Shown here: positions 49,306 through 61,261 of the stretch, one piece after another
Numbering within the stretch: position 1 is the first letter of the stretch
Layout of the letters: each line of letters opens with the position of its first letter
Source: Trogon surrucura
Taxonomy: Eukaryota > Chordata > Aves > Trogoniformes > Trogonidae
Reading direction: 5' to 3'
DNA length: 64,000 bases
Assembly (NCBI GenBank): GCA_020746105.1
Contig: CM036624.1
Span: 28,232,084 to 28,296,083, forward strand
Notes under the pieces: generated by a model
Told to the model about the DNA's origin: nothing
The model's database searches: none
What the model saw: the letters and a program-made list of their open reading frames with translations, nothing else
Position numbers and translations under genes: made by a program

Positions 49306-51140
49306 CTCTGCAACATCGCAACATTAATTTTGAAAGCATCTGTACAATTCGACTTTCCAGTGCCACAGTCAGCAGCAAGACTTCCTAAATTAGCAAAAGT
49401 AATAAACAAGAGGCTCATTAAATCTTCTTCTCTCCTGTTTTTTATCCCCCTAATGAAGCTCTCTGTCCTGTGATTCCTCTCATTTCCCTAATTCTCTCTT
49501 CATCACCAATCTTTATATCCTTTGTTATGATGGAGTCTCCTGTCATAAGTAATGATAGAGTTACGTTTTCTAGAGGGCAGAGTACGAAAAGGACGTGAGG
49601 GCATCTTGTTCTTAAAACTGTGGCCCAGCAAGGCAGATGGCTCATTAATGAACCTGTCTTGCCCTCTCAGCAAGGAAAAAACACACTCACTTACACAGAG
49701 GGGTCAGCCTGTGCGGCACACTCCCTCTGCTAGCTCAAGCCTGGCTCCCTCTCTCCAAGCTGTTTTGTACTACTTCAGTTCACCTTTACATAGCAATAGA
49801 GTGAAAGATTTTTTACAAGATGTTGGGACAGCTCTTGATGTACTCCTTACAGCTTTGAGTCTGGCAAAATCTGAAACTCTTGAGAGTCCCCTGAGATCAG
49901 CAGGAAAAAAAAACCTTAGCATCATGTTTCTTTGCAGACATCATTAACCCAATTAAAGAAAAGAGAAATAAAGTAATTTACTGCTTGCTAATTGCACACA
50001 CAAAAAAATTAAATAAGCAAGCAACAACACAAACGTAATATAACTCATTCTGAATTTAAGATTTTTTTTCAAAAACACCCTTGGCGTCTATCAAAGCAAG
50101 TAATAAAATAAGTGTATTGTTACTAATTATAGCAGTATTAAGTCAAATACACACAAGTGTGATGACCTTATATATTTTGACAAATGAAACTTGAAAGAAC
50201 AAACACAGCTCATCAGATCAGTTTCCCCAACAAGGAAACGAGGTCAAGGCCATAGGCATATAGTTTTCCCCTTTTTTTTTTTCTTTAAAGAAGGTGTCAG
50301 AAGCACATTAACAAAGTCTGACAACCACAGATGATCCCAGGAAAGGATTTGCCACTTTATTTTTCTTCTTATTTTCATTTGAAAAAATGGAAATAGAATT
50401 CTGTTATCTCATACATTGCCTCATCAGGACTCCATCGACTATTTGCTAACGGATAGTGTGTTGTTGCCCCTGGGATCTCCTTACATGGTACCTTGGATGC
50501 AGATGAACTACTTCCATACTCTAATACCACCACCTCTTTACACTGGATATTTTCCTTAAATTATTTCCTTGCAGTAATTGCTCTCCTACCTCTGTACTGC
50601 AGAGGAGGTACTCTAAAGCTACTTCAGTAACGGTAAGGACATAATGGCAAATTGATCTATCCCTGAAAATCTAAGGAGTGCATTATGAGGCAAAGCACAG
50701 GGAATTCAGAGAGGAGAAAATATCAAAGACTTCTCTCATTTGAAGTTAACTCCTCAATCCTAACATTGCCATTATGCACCCCAGCATCCCCAGACCTCAT
50801 GACTGTGATGAATTAGTGCTCTGTTTACTACCTCAGACACTGGGTTAATTAGTATGACACATCCTGGTTCACAATATTATTCAATACCAAGGTTCTTCCA
50901 GATTCTGTATATCTTTCATACACAAATTCAACTTTTAATGCATTTCAACTGATGACAAATTCATATTTGTCATGCAGTCTTCAGCAATCACGGTAGATCA
51001 GTAAATAAAGCTTTACAAAAATCTCGGAAATTAAGAGACGCTTGCTGAGAGATTTCTGTGATTCGAAGGTCTTTAAAAATGGAATCATTTTAGTCTAATG
51101 AAACATTCTTCTGAAACTCTAATGAGAAAGAAGAAGGAAG

Positions 51141-51586
51141 TGTCAAGGTATAAGACCTGTGTTTCTTAGCTGTGTTTGTACAGATCCCTTATCTGTGGAT
51201 CTGATCGCAAGGGGCAACGCTTGAGACGTCTTGTGTTTCACAGAAACTGTGATGGTTTCCAGCACTTTTCAGGAAAAGGCTGGGTTTGATTTTTGTGGTA
51301 GTTGTTGTTTTTGACTGAGCTCAGTATACTAATAAAACCAATCCCGTCTACCTCAGTGACTGAAGATCAGGATGCGGATATGTTGATAGGACAGTAGGTG
51401 GAGAAAAAAAGAGAAAAATAGAAGTGAGCATGCCTTCCCCTAAGGTCACACGAATCCCGTGGTCGGTGGATCCCTGCTGAGACCCCCCTTCCCAATCGAC
51501 TGTCTTGCCCAGCAGGAACCTGAAGACTCTCCAGGAGCTAAAGGAATCGGAGCTGCACTTTTTAGCAGTAATAGGTGTCATTAACA
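51141..51586 (+). mobile_element. Possible solitary LTR, unassigned
   Basis: The segment begins TGTCAAGG and could end ATTAACA, giving the TG...CA ends typical of LTRs over about 446 bases. It has higher GC than its flanks and, near 51332, CTAATAAAACCAATCC, which carries an AATAAA poly-A signal. The flanking bases AAGGAAG on the left and AGGCAAG on the right are similar but not identical, so a target-site duplication is not established. I know of no family that it matches. Alternative: unique GC-richer DNA with coincidental ends. Confidence 0.22.
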
Positions 51587-54527
51587 AGGCAAGTCTGCCA
51601 AGAGGGTTGAAGGGATCTGTTATTTTGTAAAATACTTAGATGGATGATATATGCACTGTACCTGTTTAAGTGTGTGCACTGACTCTTATGGATGTAATGT
51701 ATCAAAGCAGCAAAATTACTGCCCAATACGTCCAAGCAGAACTCTTGAGCAACAAGAAAACCAATCTTATTTTACTCTGAGTTAAGGATAGTTGACTTTT
51801 TGTCTATTAGTGTAGCTTTTGATGTTATAGTGTAATTAAATTTGAACCCAATGTGCCCAACTCCTGCAACAAATGATATATATTTCTCTTTCTTCTCTTT
51901 GTGTTGAAAATATATCCTGGCTGACTGGAATCACTGTGGCAAGCTGTAAATGATGTATGAAATGAAAAATCCCTGCTCACTGCAAAAAGAGAATATAGAT
52001 AGGGCTCAGCAATTGCTGCTGGGCTATGCTATTTGCTGAAATATTCAGCTCAAATGCAATCACACAAGCTTACCAGTGCTGACACCGGGCAGCAAGTTGC
52101 ATATATCATTTTTCAATCTTATTCAGGACCAAATGACTAAGTAATAGCTGGCATGACAAATTCAGAAAAAAAAAAATAAAGATCCTAAACCAACTTCAGT
52201 TGTTGTTTTGCGGGGTTTTTTATTAACTCAAATGACTAATGTTCAACCGTTTCGGTCTCACTAATTCCCTGAACTTCAGAAATTCACAAAATGATACCAA
52301 GAAGGGCTGGAAAAAAAATATTAACAAATGGTTTGTCCACTCTTGAATTATTTGTAGACATTATTTAATATACACTGAACTGGTGCCATGTTTAGTAGGG
52401 TCCGCTGCAATCGGGAGGGCTCTTTGAATGTCTTCGTCCGAAGTCAGAGGCAAAGCCTCTCTCCATTCTATGGTACAAAGACATCTGTATCTCAGCACAG
52501 GAAAAAAAACAATCTCCATTCCTGCACAGGATTGATGGTACCTCAGACATAGTGTTAACTTTTGGCACTGAGGCTAGAATTCGAGCATATACAGACTTTT
52601 GCAGATTATGGAGTTCCTGCTAACCCTATACCCCCCATTTGTTGTCGTCCCACCGCTCACAGTTTCCTCTATTTTTCCAAGGCAACTGAAACACACCCAT
52701 GCTGTGAACCGAATCAAGAATCTGACCTGACTTTAACAAATTCTGTCTAAAAAAAGAAAAGAAGGGAGAAGATTATTTTTGGTAAGCCAGACAAGTTCTC
52801 CCTAAACAGAGGGAAGGACAAAATGAAATGTGAGAACCTGCACATGATTAACTTAGGGTAAGGCTGGGGCTCATTCTGTCATTAGAAGCATCCAGGGAGG
52901 ATACTCAAACCCCACAAAGAACTGCTTGGAAGACCTGTCAGTTACAAACCTAAGAGCTGGGAAGGGAAAGCTGAAAAGAGGGGTGACTGTGTTGGCAGTA
53001 AATCTGTGACTTCTGTCTCCTGTGATGATTGTAAGTCTGACTGACAAAATGCAGATCATGTAGCACCTATGGGGCTCTCTTTACAGATTTTTATTCTTTG
53101 AGTCCTTCAAAGATCACACAACAAGTCGAAATTTGAGATTTCTTTCTGCCTCTGTGTTCTTCCTTCCCCCTCTTCCATTGAGCTGGCTGCAAAGGTTAGA
53201 AACTTGTCTCACCTCCCCTGAAGGCAACCAGCAAATGGGAACCTCAAAACAGGCTTTAAAATCCACATACTCTAAAATGTATTAACTGTTAAACTTTGGT
53301 TTTGTTCAGACATTTTTTACATACACATTTTCATGCGTTATGGAAGTTTGGAAGTCTAGCTTTACATACTTAAAGTTTAACCTTCCAGGCATATTTTTGA
53401 CTTCTCACCCCCTCTAAGTGGGTGTTAATTTAAACTAGTCAAAAGAGCATGAACTTGAACAGAAGATCTCTTTTCCAATGTTATTTTCTCCAGACCTTTC
53501 AAAGATAAGGTTAGATATACGCATCTGATCGAAATGTGGTGCAAGCAGTTAATGGCTCTCAAAGCACTACTATAGCACCTTGAGGCCAGAGTTGATGAAC
53601 CGAAGGAGCAGGGAAATACGGATGCCTCTACAGAAACGGCAGAGCAGTCCTACCTCAGAGCTGGCTATCCCGCCCTTGCAGCAGGAAACACAGCACATAC
53701 GAGGGGAGTTGGGGCAAGTTTGCTATTTTAAACATATAGAGCACAGCAGAGAGAGAGAAAACTACACTGTAAAATCTACCTAAATCGATTATACCCAGAC
53801 AGATATAAGCCCAAATGACAGAAAACAAAGATGTTAGAAGCATGATCATGTTAACGATCTCTTGATCAGGGGATGAACTCTGACCGTACAAGTTATTTTA
53901 TCCAAGGCCTTTTTCCTCATGTGTTTGAACAGTGACTAGTACAACGACAGCACAGTCTGCAAATAAGGCTGCTGCGCGTTGCTGTAGCCTGAATATTTTC
54001 CCTACACATTATTTATTCTGAGCATTGTTCTAACATCTACAATCCCCAGTCATGGGGCAGGACCCCACTGAGAAAACCAAGCCTGATAAAACAGCAGTAA
54101 CAGGCAACTTCACTCGTTTGTATATAAATTAGATGGCTTAATGCTGTTACAGCCCGAAGACGAGCAGAACTCCATCTGTGCACAGCTTTCTGCATTTGTG
54201 TGTGACCAGGTGCTTAACGCCTGAGCCATCATTTGCTGCCTTCCTGCAGCAGGGAGGGCCAGCTGGGAGCTCCCACCGCAGCTTCAGCGCAGCTTAACCG
54301 GGGAGATCTAAAAACTGGGCTGCAGCCGCTGTGGCTAACAAATCTGGACAAATCCAACTGAATGTTCTGAGAGGCTTGGAAAGTTCTGAAGAGACATTTT
54401 TGAACTGACTGCTGTGGAGACATTACCACCTTTATTCCTGGCCAACAAAAGGAGTGAAAAAAACAGTTGGTACAGAAAGATGGATACAAAGAAAACGAAG
54501 ATAAAATTTGAATATTGAATGCAAAAG

Positions 54528-54600
54528 ACACAAAATAAATTAAAATATATGAATAAAAAAATTACTCTATATTAAAATAAATAAAAAATACTTAATTCTA
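54528..54600. repeat. AT-rich low-complexity stretch
   Basis: About 70 bases are composed almost wholly of A and T (ATAAATTAAAATATATGAAT and similar) with only a few G or C. It resembles the composition of base-unpairing or matrix-attachment regions, but there is no direct support for such a role. Confidence 0.6.
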
Positions 54601-57600
54601 AGAATCAACAAAACAGGCATGCTGAGGCATTAGAATAATAAAAAATAAAGGGCACACGAAAGGGACAGAAGCCAAGTCCAAAACAACTGTATTGCCTTTG
54701 GCAGGACACTCTGCACTGAGGTAGTGACCAGCCCAGCTACCCTCTAGAGTAACTGAAGCAGGGGGCACCTAGCGTGTGAATGTCAGAGAGGTGTGTCTGG
54801 GGCTGTGAGCTTTCTTTTCTTTCCTTTTATTTTCTTTGTATTTGGCAACACAAACCCTGGTGGTATTTCTTAGCTCCTTGACAGGAAAGATACTCCAGTG
54901 GCTCCATGAACCGTTTTGGATTTCCTCCCTCCTTGGAGATGTGAGCACTCTAACTTTGCAACTTACACTTTGATTAAACTTACCAGAAAATAAGATAATG
55001 TTTTTTGGAAAATGGAGAAGAAATTTATTACCTAGTCTCTAGATCAGTCTGCTAGCTAAAACACTGGATACAAAAGGTCACAAGTAAAACCCAATTTTAG
55101 TCTAATCTTGCTTTAATTAAAGTCTTCTATTTACCAAGGGTATATTTTTCTAATTGCTTAGTCTTGCTATATGGGATTTCAAAATGTTTTTGACACACTG
55201 GAGACAAAGGTTAAGATTAACAAACATAACCTGTCTCCTGAATGCCACTGCCAGTGATCAGTAGTTTTATCTCACCTAACTCAAGAGTATGTTCATTTTG
55301 AATTCTAGTCTGAGATGCAAACATAAATGCCCTTGCCAGCTCTGCTGACTGGCTGTCTTGGGTATCATCTCCACCCCATTACACCCATCAGTGAAAAAAA
55401 AACTGTTAGTGGCTTCTTCCTGATCACTTCAGATGTAAAAGTGTTATTCCCTCTTTAGACCTGCCAAGTGGGTGTTTATCCTGTCTGATCTATTCATTAT
55501 GTATAGGTTATTGTTACATTTGTGTCAAATATCATGAGATTGGTGAGACATACTTTCTGTTTGGTTCGTATTTCACTAGCTTTCTGTACTGGTATACATA
55601 ATATTTGTAACAGTTATTTCTGGAGTGCAGGGCCAATGCATTCTGCAGCAGGTCCCACAGTTTCCTACCTATAGAACTTGGGATAGTGCATGTCTGCTCC
55701 AGATATGTAGCTAAGACACAGCTAAGGTTCTGCATCTGGGAATAAGAACATCCTCTCAGCAATAGCCTATCTGTAGACTGGGGTTGGTTACTGAAGGAAA
55801 TACATATTAAGTGCAATAGCACATGGAGATATGCTAATCTTCACGCAGATATCCTAAGGGAACTTTAGAATGAAATGGCTCAGCTGCATACAAAAAAAAG
55901 TTATAAACCTAAAATTATCACTACTGCAGAGGAGCTCCCGCTGCAGTGCGGGCATTGTTAATGTGTGTTTATACTTCAGAAAAGTGTTGGGGTGATTCTG
56001 AAAGCCAGGCATTAGTAAGGTTTTTTAAAAAAAACAGCTGCAACAAGAATAAATGACACATGTTAGGGACAAATACGCACAGCTCCTACAAAGGAAGATG
56101 TGTCACTGTCATCCATTTAGCACTTTGGGGACCATAAACAAAACCGAATGAGCAGGAAACAAATATTTATATGGGCTTCTGAAGTTTATGACAGAAGAAA
56201 CCAGATCTTGAAGTCAAACAATGACATAGATTAGATACTGACTTGAAGATAAGGAAGTATTAGAAAAAGAAACAGTTTTCAATCTGATAACTAGATGGGA
56301 TTGAAACTTACTGGTTATTCTGTTTCAGGTTTTCTTAATTTCTTGTAAAGTCTTCTAGGAACATTCTTTCAGAGCACTGACTAACAAGAACTCCCTTTTG
56401 ACTGGAATTTCCATATGCTCACACGAGTGAAATTTAGATAAGCAACTTTAACCTACGATTTTATAGTTACTGATTTTTTTCTGCTGGCAAGGAGAAATCT
56501 CTTCTAGCTATGAAAGTCACCTTCCTCTTTTTGGAAGCACAGTGATGATACCACTTAAAAAGTAGGGGACAGGTGGGACCAGATGGAAAGTCTAAGAAGT
56601 GTTATCAGTCATGAACCCAGCAAATGTTAGAAAAGAAGTTTCCAGGTTGATTCGAAGTCCTGAACATTATGGGGAAGACAAGTGCCTAGGCAAGGACAAT
56701 GACAGAGATATCAGAGTTAATCTGAAAAAAAAATAAAATAATAATTTAAGCTACTTTGTGAATCTGTAGATTTTTAATGTGTCAGGTTGCCCTACATGTT
56801 TGCTTACACATATATGACACAAAGGACTCTGAAAAGAAGTAATTCATAGATACTTTTATGATGAATGAGCGAAAATAGAAACTCTTTCTCCTCGCTGTTG
56901 AAAGCATTCCCATTTTTTTAATATGAACCAGGAGAATGCAGTGACAAAAAGCCATGTGCCAGTGCTACCATTTCTGATAATATATTAGGCCATTTATAAT
57001 AACTGATCACTTCGGTCCATTCAGCTTTATCATCTATCAATTCATTTATATCAACAATAAATACTTAAACTTTCTAAAAAAATTTAAAAAGAAACCCAAG
57101 AAACTTCTCCTGAAATACAAGAAGTCATCTTACACTCTGTAGTCTTCTGCTTTCATACAGAAAAGTTACTCATCAAACAGAAAAGCAGGGGAAGACAAGA
57201 ACTGTACAGCAACCATGAAGGAAAATGAAAAGTAAATCAGAGCAAGCAGCAGTAACTGTGAACTGAATGAAGGAGATAAACAAAAGGGGTGCCTCCAGGA
57301 CTGTTACCATTAATGCAGCAAAGAGGAGAAGATCTATCCGGGATCGTTCACTACATGAAACTATTCGATCATTGTGTGTGAAATATTCACAGCAGCCATA
57401 CGACCATGTCACACTTGCCAGCAATACTCATTGCTGTACAAGAGGAGTGTATTTTGCTTCTCTGTCCACGCAACATCAAACATTTCTTTAAAGCACCGTC
57501 TCTCACTCCATAAGCCAACCCTTGAGTCAGACTAAGGCCATACTCCCAAAACAGGCAAAACACGGACAAACTGGCAAGCTGTGCTCCGCATTAATATTTC

Positions 57601-60600
57601 GGCTTGCCACCTCCCTCACCTCCCTTTTGAAAATGAGCTAACTGTTCTTTATACCTCTGGATTTAACAAAGATCACATATCAAAGCTTCATGACCAAATT
57701 AACATAAAGTCCATCCCCTTCCCTAAGGCCCTTTCCTTGGTATTATTATTGCTGCTAATATTGTAAGTGTACTGTGAAATGGCCGATTCACATATGTGCC
57801 ATGTTTTGCACATTGCCTCAACCTGCTGGAACATGATTTTCGTAAGAATGATGAGAGTAATAAACATCTTCTGGCAGAAGTTTGCGAAATCTGCACACAT
57901 TTTACTCACACAGTAATGGGCCATAAAACTCTTAGAGAACTGCAGGAGAAAAGCAATGTACATATACATGCATAAATTAAAGGAAGAAATGTGAACGCAA
58001 TGGAACACTACTCTTTCAGACATTTAGAAAAGGCACGTACAGTGGGAGGAAATTATGTGTATACATACTCAGTAATGCAATAGTCTGAGAGATTAGTTAC
58101 TAGTTTCTAAAACTAGATTTTTGGGAGACCCTTCAGTGATTCAGTCTCAGCAGCTGCCTCAACTGGATTCTAGGTTTGAGTTCTCCACATGGGCTGCAGC
58201 AATGTTGCGAAAGCAACTGTGCAAGGAGAAGAAAGTCTTAAAATGCACTCTCTCCTACTAATCTGTTACAGGGATTGCTTGTACTTTCACTACACGACCA
58301 GTAGGGAGGCTGTCCATGATATACTCTGTTTCACTAACCAAGTCTAACCCTTACTGGAGAGGTTTCAGGTTTTTTATAGCCCTTAAAGAAATGTAGAAAT
58401 CCTTTGCATTTTTTTTTGGAAAACCAGTCTGATCTCAGCTAAAGGTTCCCAATTGTCTTCTCACTAGCACTCAAAATCAAGAGAAATGTTAGAGATCACA
58501 GCAACTGCCTCTTCGCTACCTACTGCTGATGTTTTCCGAACCAAGTGTGATGACAGCATGGGGAATTCAATGCCACAGTGTTCTCCTTGTAGTCTTGGCC
58601 CCCTCATTTGACTTGCTTTTGGAAGGGCTACTGCTAAAGTGCCGTAGTCCTTCCCAAAGCACTGATAACAGGAATTGCTGTCATGCAAAGCTACCTTTCT
58701 GGGCTAAGAAGGTATCTGACAGCATTACATTACTGACACAAGGCTGGATTTCCTCCAAACCAAAGTCCAATCAGAGGGATAATAAAATTGCTGTGGATTT
58801 TCTAAAGCTCAGAGATGAAATTCAACTTTTATGTTAGAAGAATCCTACCAACAGATCAGGAAGGTCTTGCTAACTTGTGTGTAAAACACAAGCAAGAGCG
58901 GAGAAAAGATTTCAAATCTTTTTAAAGTGAAAGCTCTCATCATCTCTCTCAGTTACTCAGATTACCTACTTACACTCACAGTGCAGCAGGGCAATTTTTG
59001 CTTACCAAGGAACCAATTTGAAGCCTGAAATTGTAAAGTAATTGACATTCTGCATGCCACTGCTGCTTCAAAGAGACTGGGGTGATGCAGCTCCTGGTGT
59101 TGCCAGCAGCATGTAGCAAGTATTTCCTGCATTTGCTGAGAAGTTCTGCACAGGCAGAGAAACACTGACTGGATGACAACTAAGGTAACTGGTGGAAAAA
59201 GCACAGTTTTGCCATGTAATGAAAGTACAGTCTTAAGTGCACAAGAGAACAATTTTTTATTATTATTTTTTACTTTAGGAAATTAATTTGGATCATGAAA
59301 GTAACACATGTACTTAAATAACATGAGCTCTGAATCAGAAACAGTAAATGTGTGGAAGAAAAAAATAGAGGAAAATAATTTTTGGCACGGAAATCAGTGT
59401 AATTAACAGGGTATAACCAGAGGAAATGCTCCCTATTCTCCTGTTTTGTGTTAGGCATGTGGTGTTTGGCCATGGCCTGACTTCATTGCTTCTGAACAGC
59501 TTCTAGTTCTTGCTATCTCTTTACAGAATTTTGCATTGAGAGCTTTTAACTACTAGTGACTAGTGACTAGCAACAGGTCAGCTAAGTGACTAATTCCTGG
59601 TTTAGAAACAAACTGAATGCATCTTCTTCAACGAAAAGTTCAGTAAGACACAATAAAGCTTTGTTGTGTTTTTTCATCTTGTTTCTCCTTGAAAGTTGTC
59701 AATGTTAAAGTCCCGTACCAAGTTTCACACTAAGCACTGCTAGATGGAGGAATTCTTCCACATATCCATTTCAAAAGTTCCTCCAGCTGCCCAGTGGCAT
59801 TTGTGCCATGGTCTCACACAAACTGTCAACTACCAACAAAATCTAGATCTTTCATTGTACTTTTGCTGAGATTTGCTCTTTCTGGTTTTAATTTATTTAT
59901 TTGCTCTTTCTCTTGTAAGAAAATTGAGGGCCATGCCATGTAGTAGAGATGACAGAATGCATTCCTGTTTGACAGTACCATGACCCTGAAATATGGGTTC
60001 TTTCATGCTCACGTGATCTCCAGACCATGTCTTTTACATTACACAGTATATTAAGAAGTTCAGATATGACAACTGTGAAATATTTTCTTTAGATCTATGA
60101 AATGAATGGCTAGATTTTGTCTTTAGGGACTATTTTCTGTATTATTCTTAGAGCAAAATCAGATTAACGTATGATTTTCTGAAGTCCAATATATCTTTCT
60201 TTAACATCTCCTGAAGGTTTGTCTTTAGTTCAATATAGTGTTAGAAAGAAGTAATTATATCTGAAAGAACTGCAACACCTTGGATCAACCTCTATTCAGT
60301 ACTTGGAGTACAAGGACAGTATTTCATTATTCTAATAACATTTTCCAGTTCCCTTCTTTACTCAAATGCTCTGGGAACTTAGCAATGACAAAATTATCTC
60401 AGACAGTCATTTTCCCAGTGATAAGGCTTCACTTGCACTTTTCCAAAGTTTTATTTTTTATTGCATCTTAAAAAAAAAACCCACCAAAAACTATTAGAAA
60501 CCAATATCAGTAGAAAAGTAGAAATGTTGGCAACAGTCCTCCAGAGAACCTAGTTTATCTTCTATGGGGCAGAACAGCTCTCTAGTTTATGAGTTTTGCA

Positions 60601-61052
60601 GGTTCAGAAATAATTTCCTCAGAAGCTTTGGTATCCTACCCTGCAAGAACAGAATTCTTTGGGGGGTACTGTGGTAAGCAGTGCCATGCACAGGAGTTTC
60701 CCAATAATATATATGTACGATCAAAAGTTATCTAATGGTCAAAAACCCATTTCGAGATTTAGAAGAGAAAATTAGTTGAGTATGACAAAAAATCTACCTG
60801 ATCATTAACTATAATACCAACACAAGGAACAGACTGACAATAAAAAAGAACCCACTTTTCCCAGCATATTTTTCATTATGTTTTTTTGCTATTAATGTTT
60901 AACAATAATAACCACCATATTAATCATAAACAGCGAAACTCCTCCGAACAGTGCTTTTTAGCTCTCGTGCTCTGTTTCTTGGTTTCCTTGTCTTCCAACT
61001 CTGTAGTACTCTGTCTCTGAAACTCACACTCCATTTTGTAACACAAGAAAGT

Positions 61053-61081
61053 TCTGTCTTTTGGAATTTCCAAAAGACAGA
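61053..61081. repeat. Perfect inverted repeat, 14-base arms, 1-base spacer
   Basis: TCTGTCTTTTGGAA (61053-61066) is followed by one T and then TTCCAAAAGACAGA (61068-61081), an exact reverse complement. The centre is too tight for a classic hairpin loop, so in DNA it would extrude as a cruciform losing about two pairs, and in RNA it would fold as a 12-pair stem. No larger inverted repeat surrounds it. Confidence 0.95.
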
Positions 61082-61175
61082 CATATATTATTTACATCTG
61101 TAGCTCCCATAAGAAAATGCCTGTCTCTTTTTTTTTTTTTCTTTTCCTCTGTATCTTTTTCTTCAATATTTTCAG

Positions 61176-61261
61176 TGCAAAGTTTCATGAATAGCACACA
61201 CGACGAAAAAGACCCCTACCAGGAAATACCACAAGAAAGGAGGAAGGTCTTTTCATGTTAA
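61176..61261 (+). other. Candidate 3' coding exon, unproven
   Basis: A very long pyrimidine-rich tract (T-run at 61128-61140, then TCTTCAATATTTTCAG|) gives a strong acceptor at 61175. One frame then runs 28 codons to a TAA at 61259-61261. The predicted tail is hydrophilic (NSTHDEKDPYQEIPQERRK) and ends VFSC. An A-run follows the stop by about 30 bases, but there is no clear AATAAA signal. The open stretch is short, so chance is a fair explanation. Confidence 0.12.

Larger units (their letters stand above)
43973..51140. other. AT-rich unique DNA, no gene recognised
   Basis: This interval contains an exon-like charged segment at 44566-44776 (+), an old repeat scrap near 46.46 kb, a pure purine tract at 46.73 kb, an A-rich tract at 48.62 kb and a possible old repeat scrap near 49.26 kb. 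The longest open frame of the window (49552-49947, +, 131 codons) is here but has no recognisable domain and no conserved-looking composition. A moderately GC-richer stretch at 47.86-48.07 kb is not identified. Confidence 0.55.

Noticed and set aside
49552..49947. Longest open frame of the window (131 codons, +)
   Set aside because: One or a few frames of this length are expected in 128 kb of both-strand sequence. It has no recognisable domain, no clear gene context, and its composition drifts along its length.
57267..57491. + strand frame with several CpGs and basic residues
   Set aside because: No splice or promoter context that I could support, and a - strand frame of similar length overlaps it.
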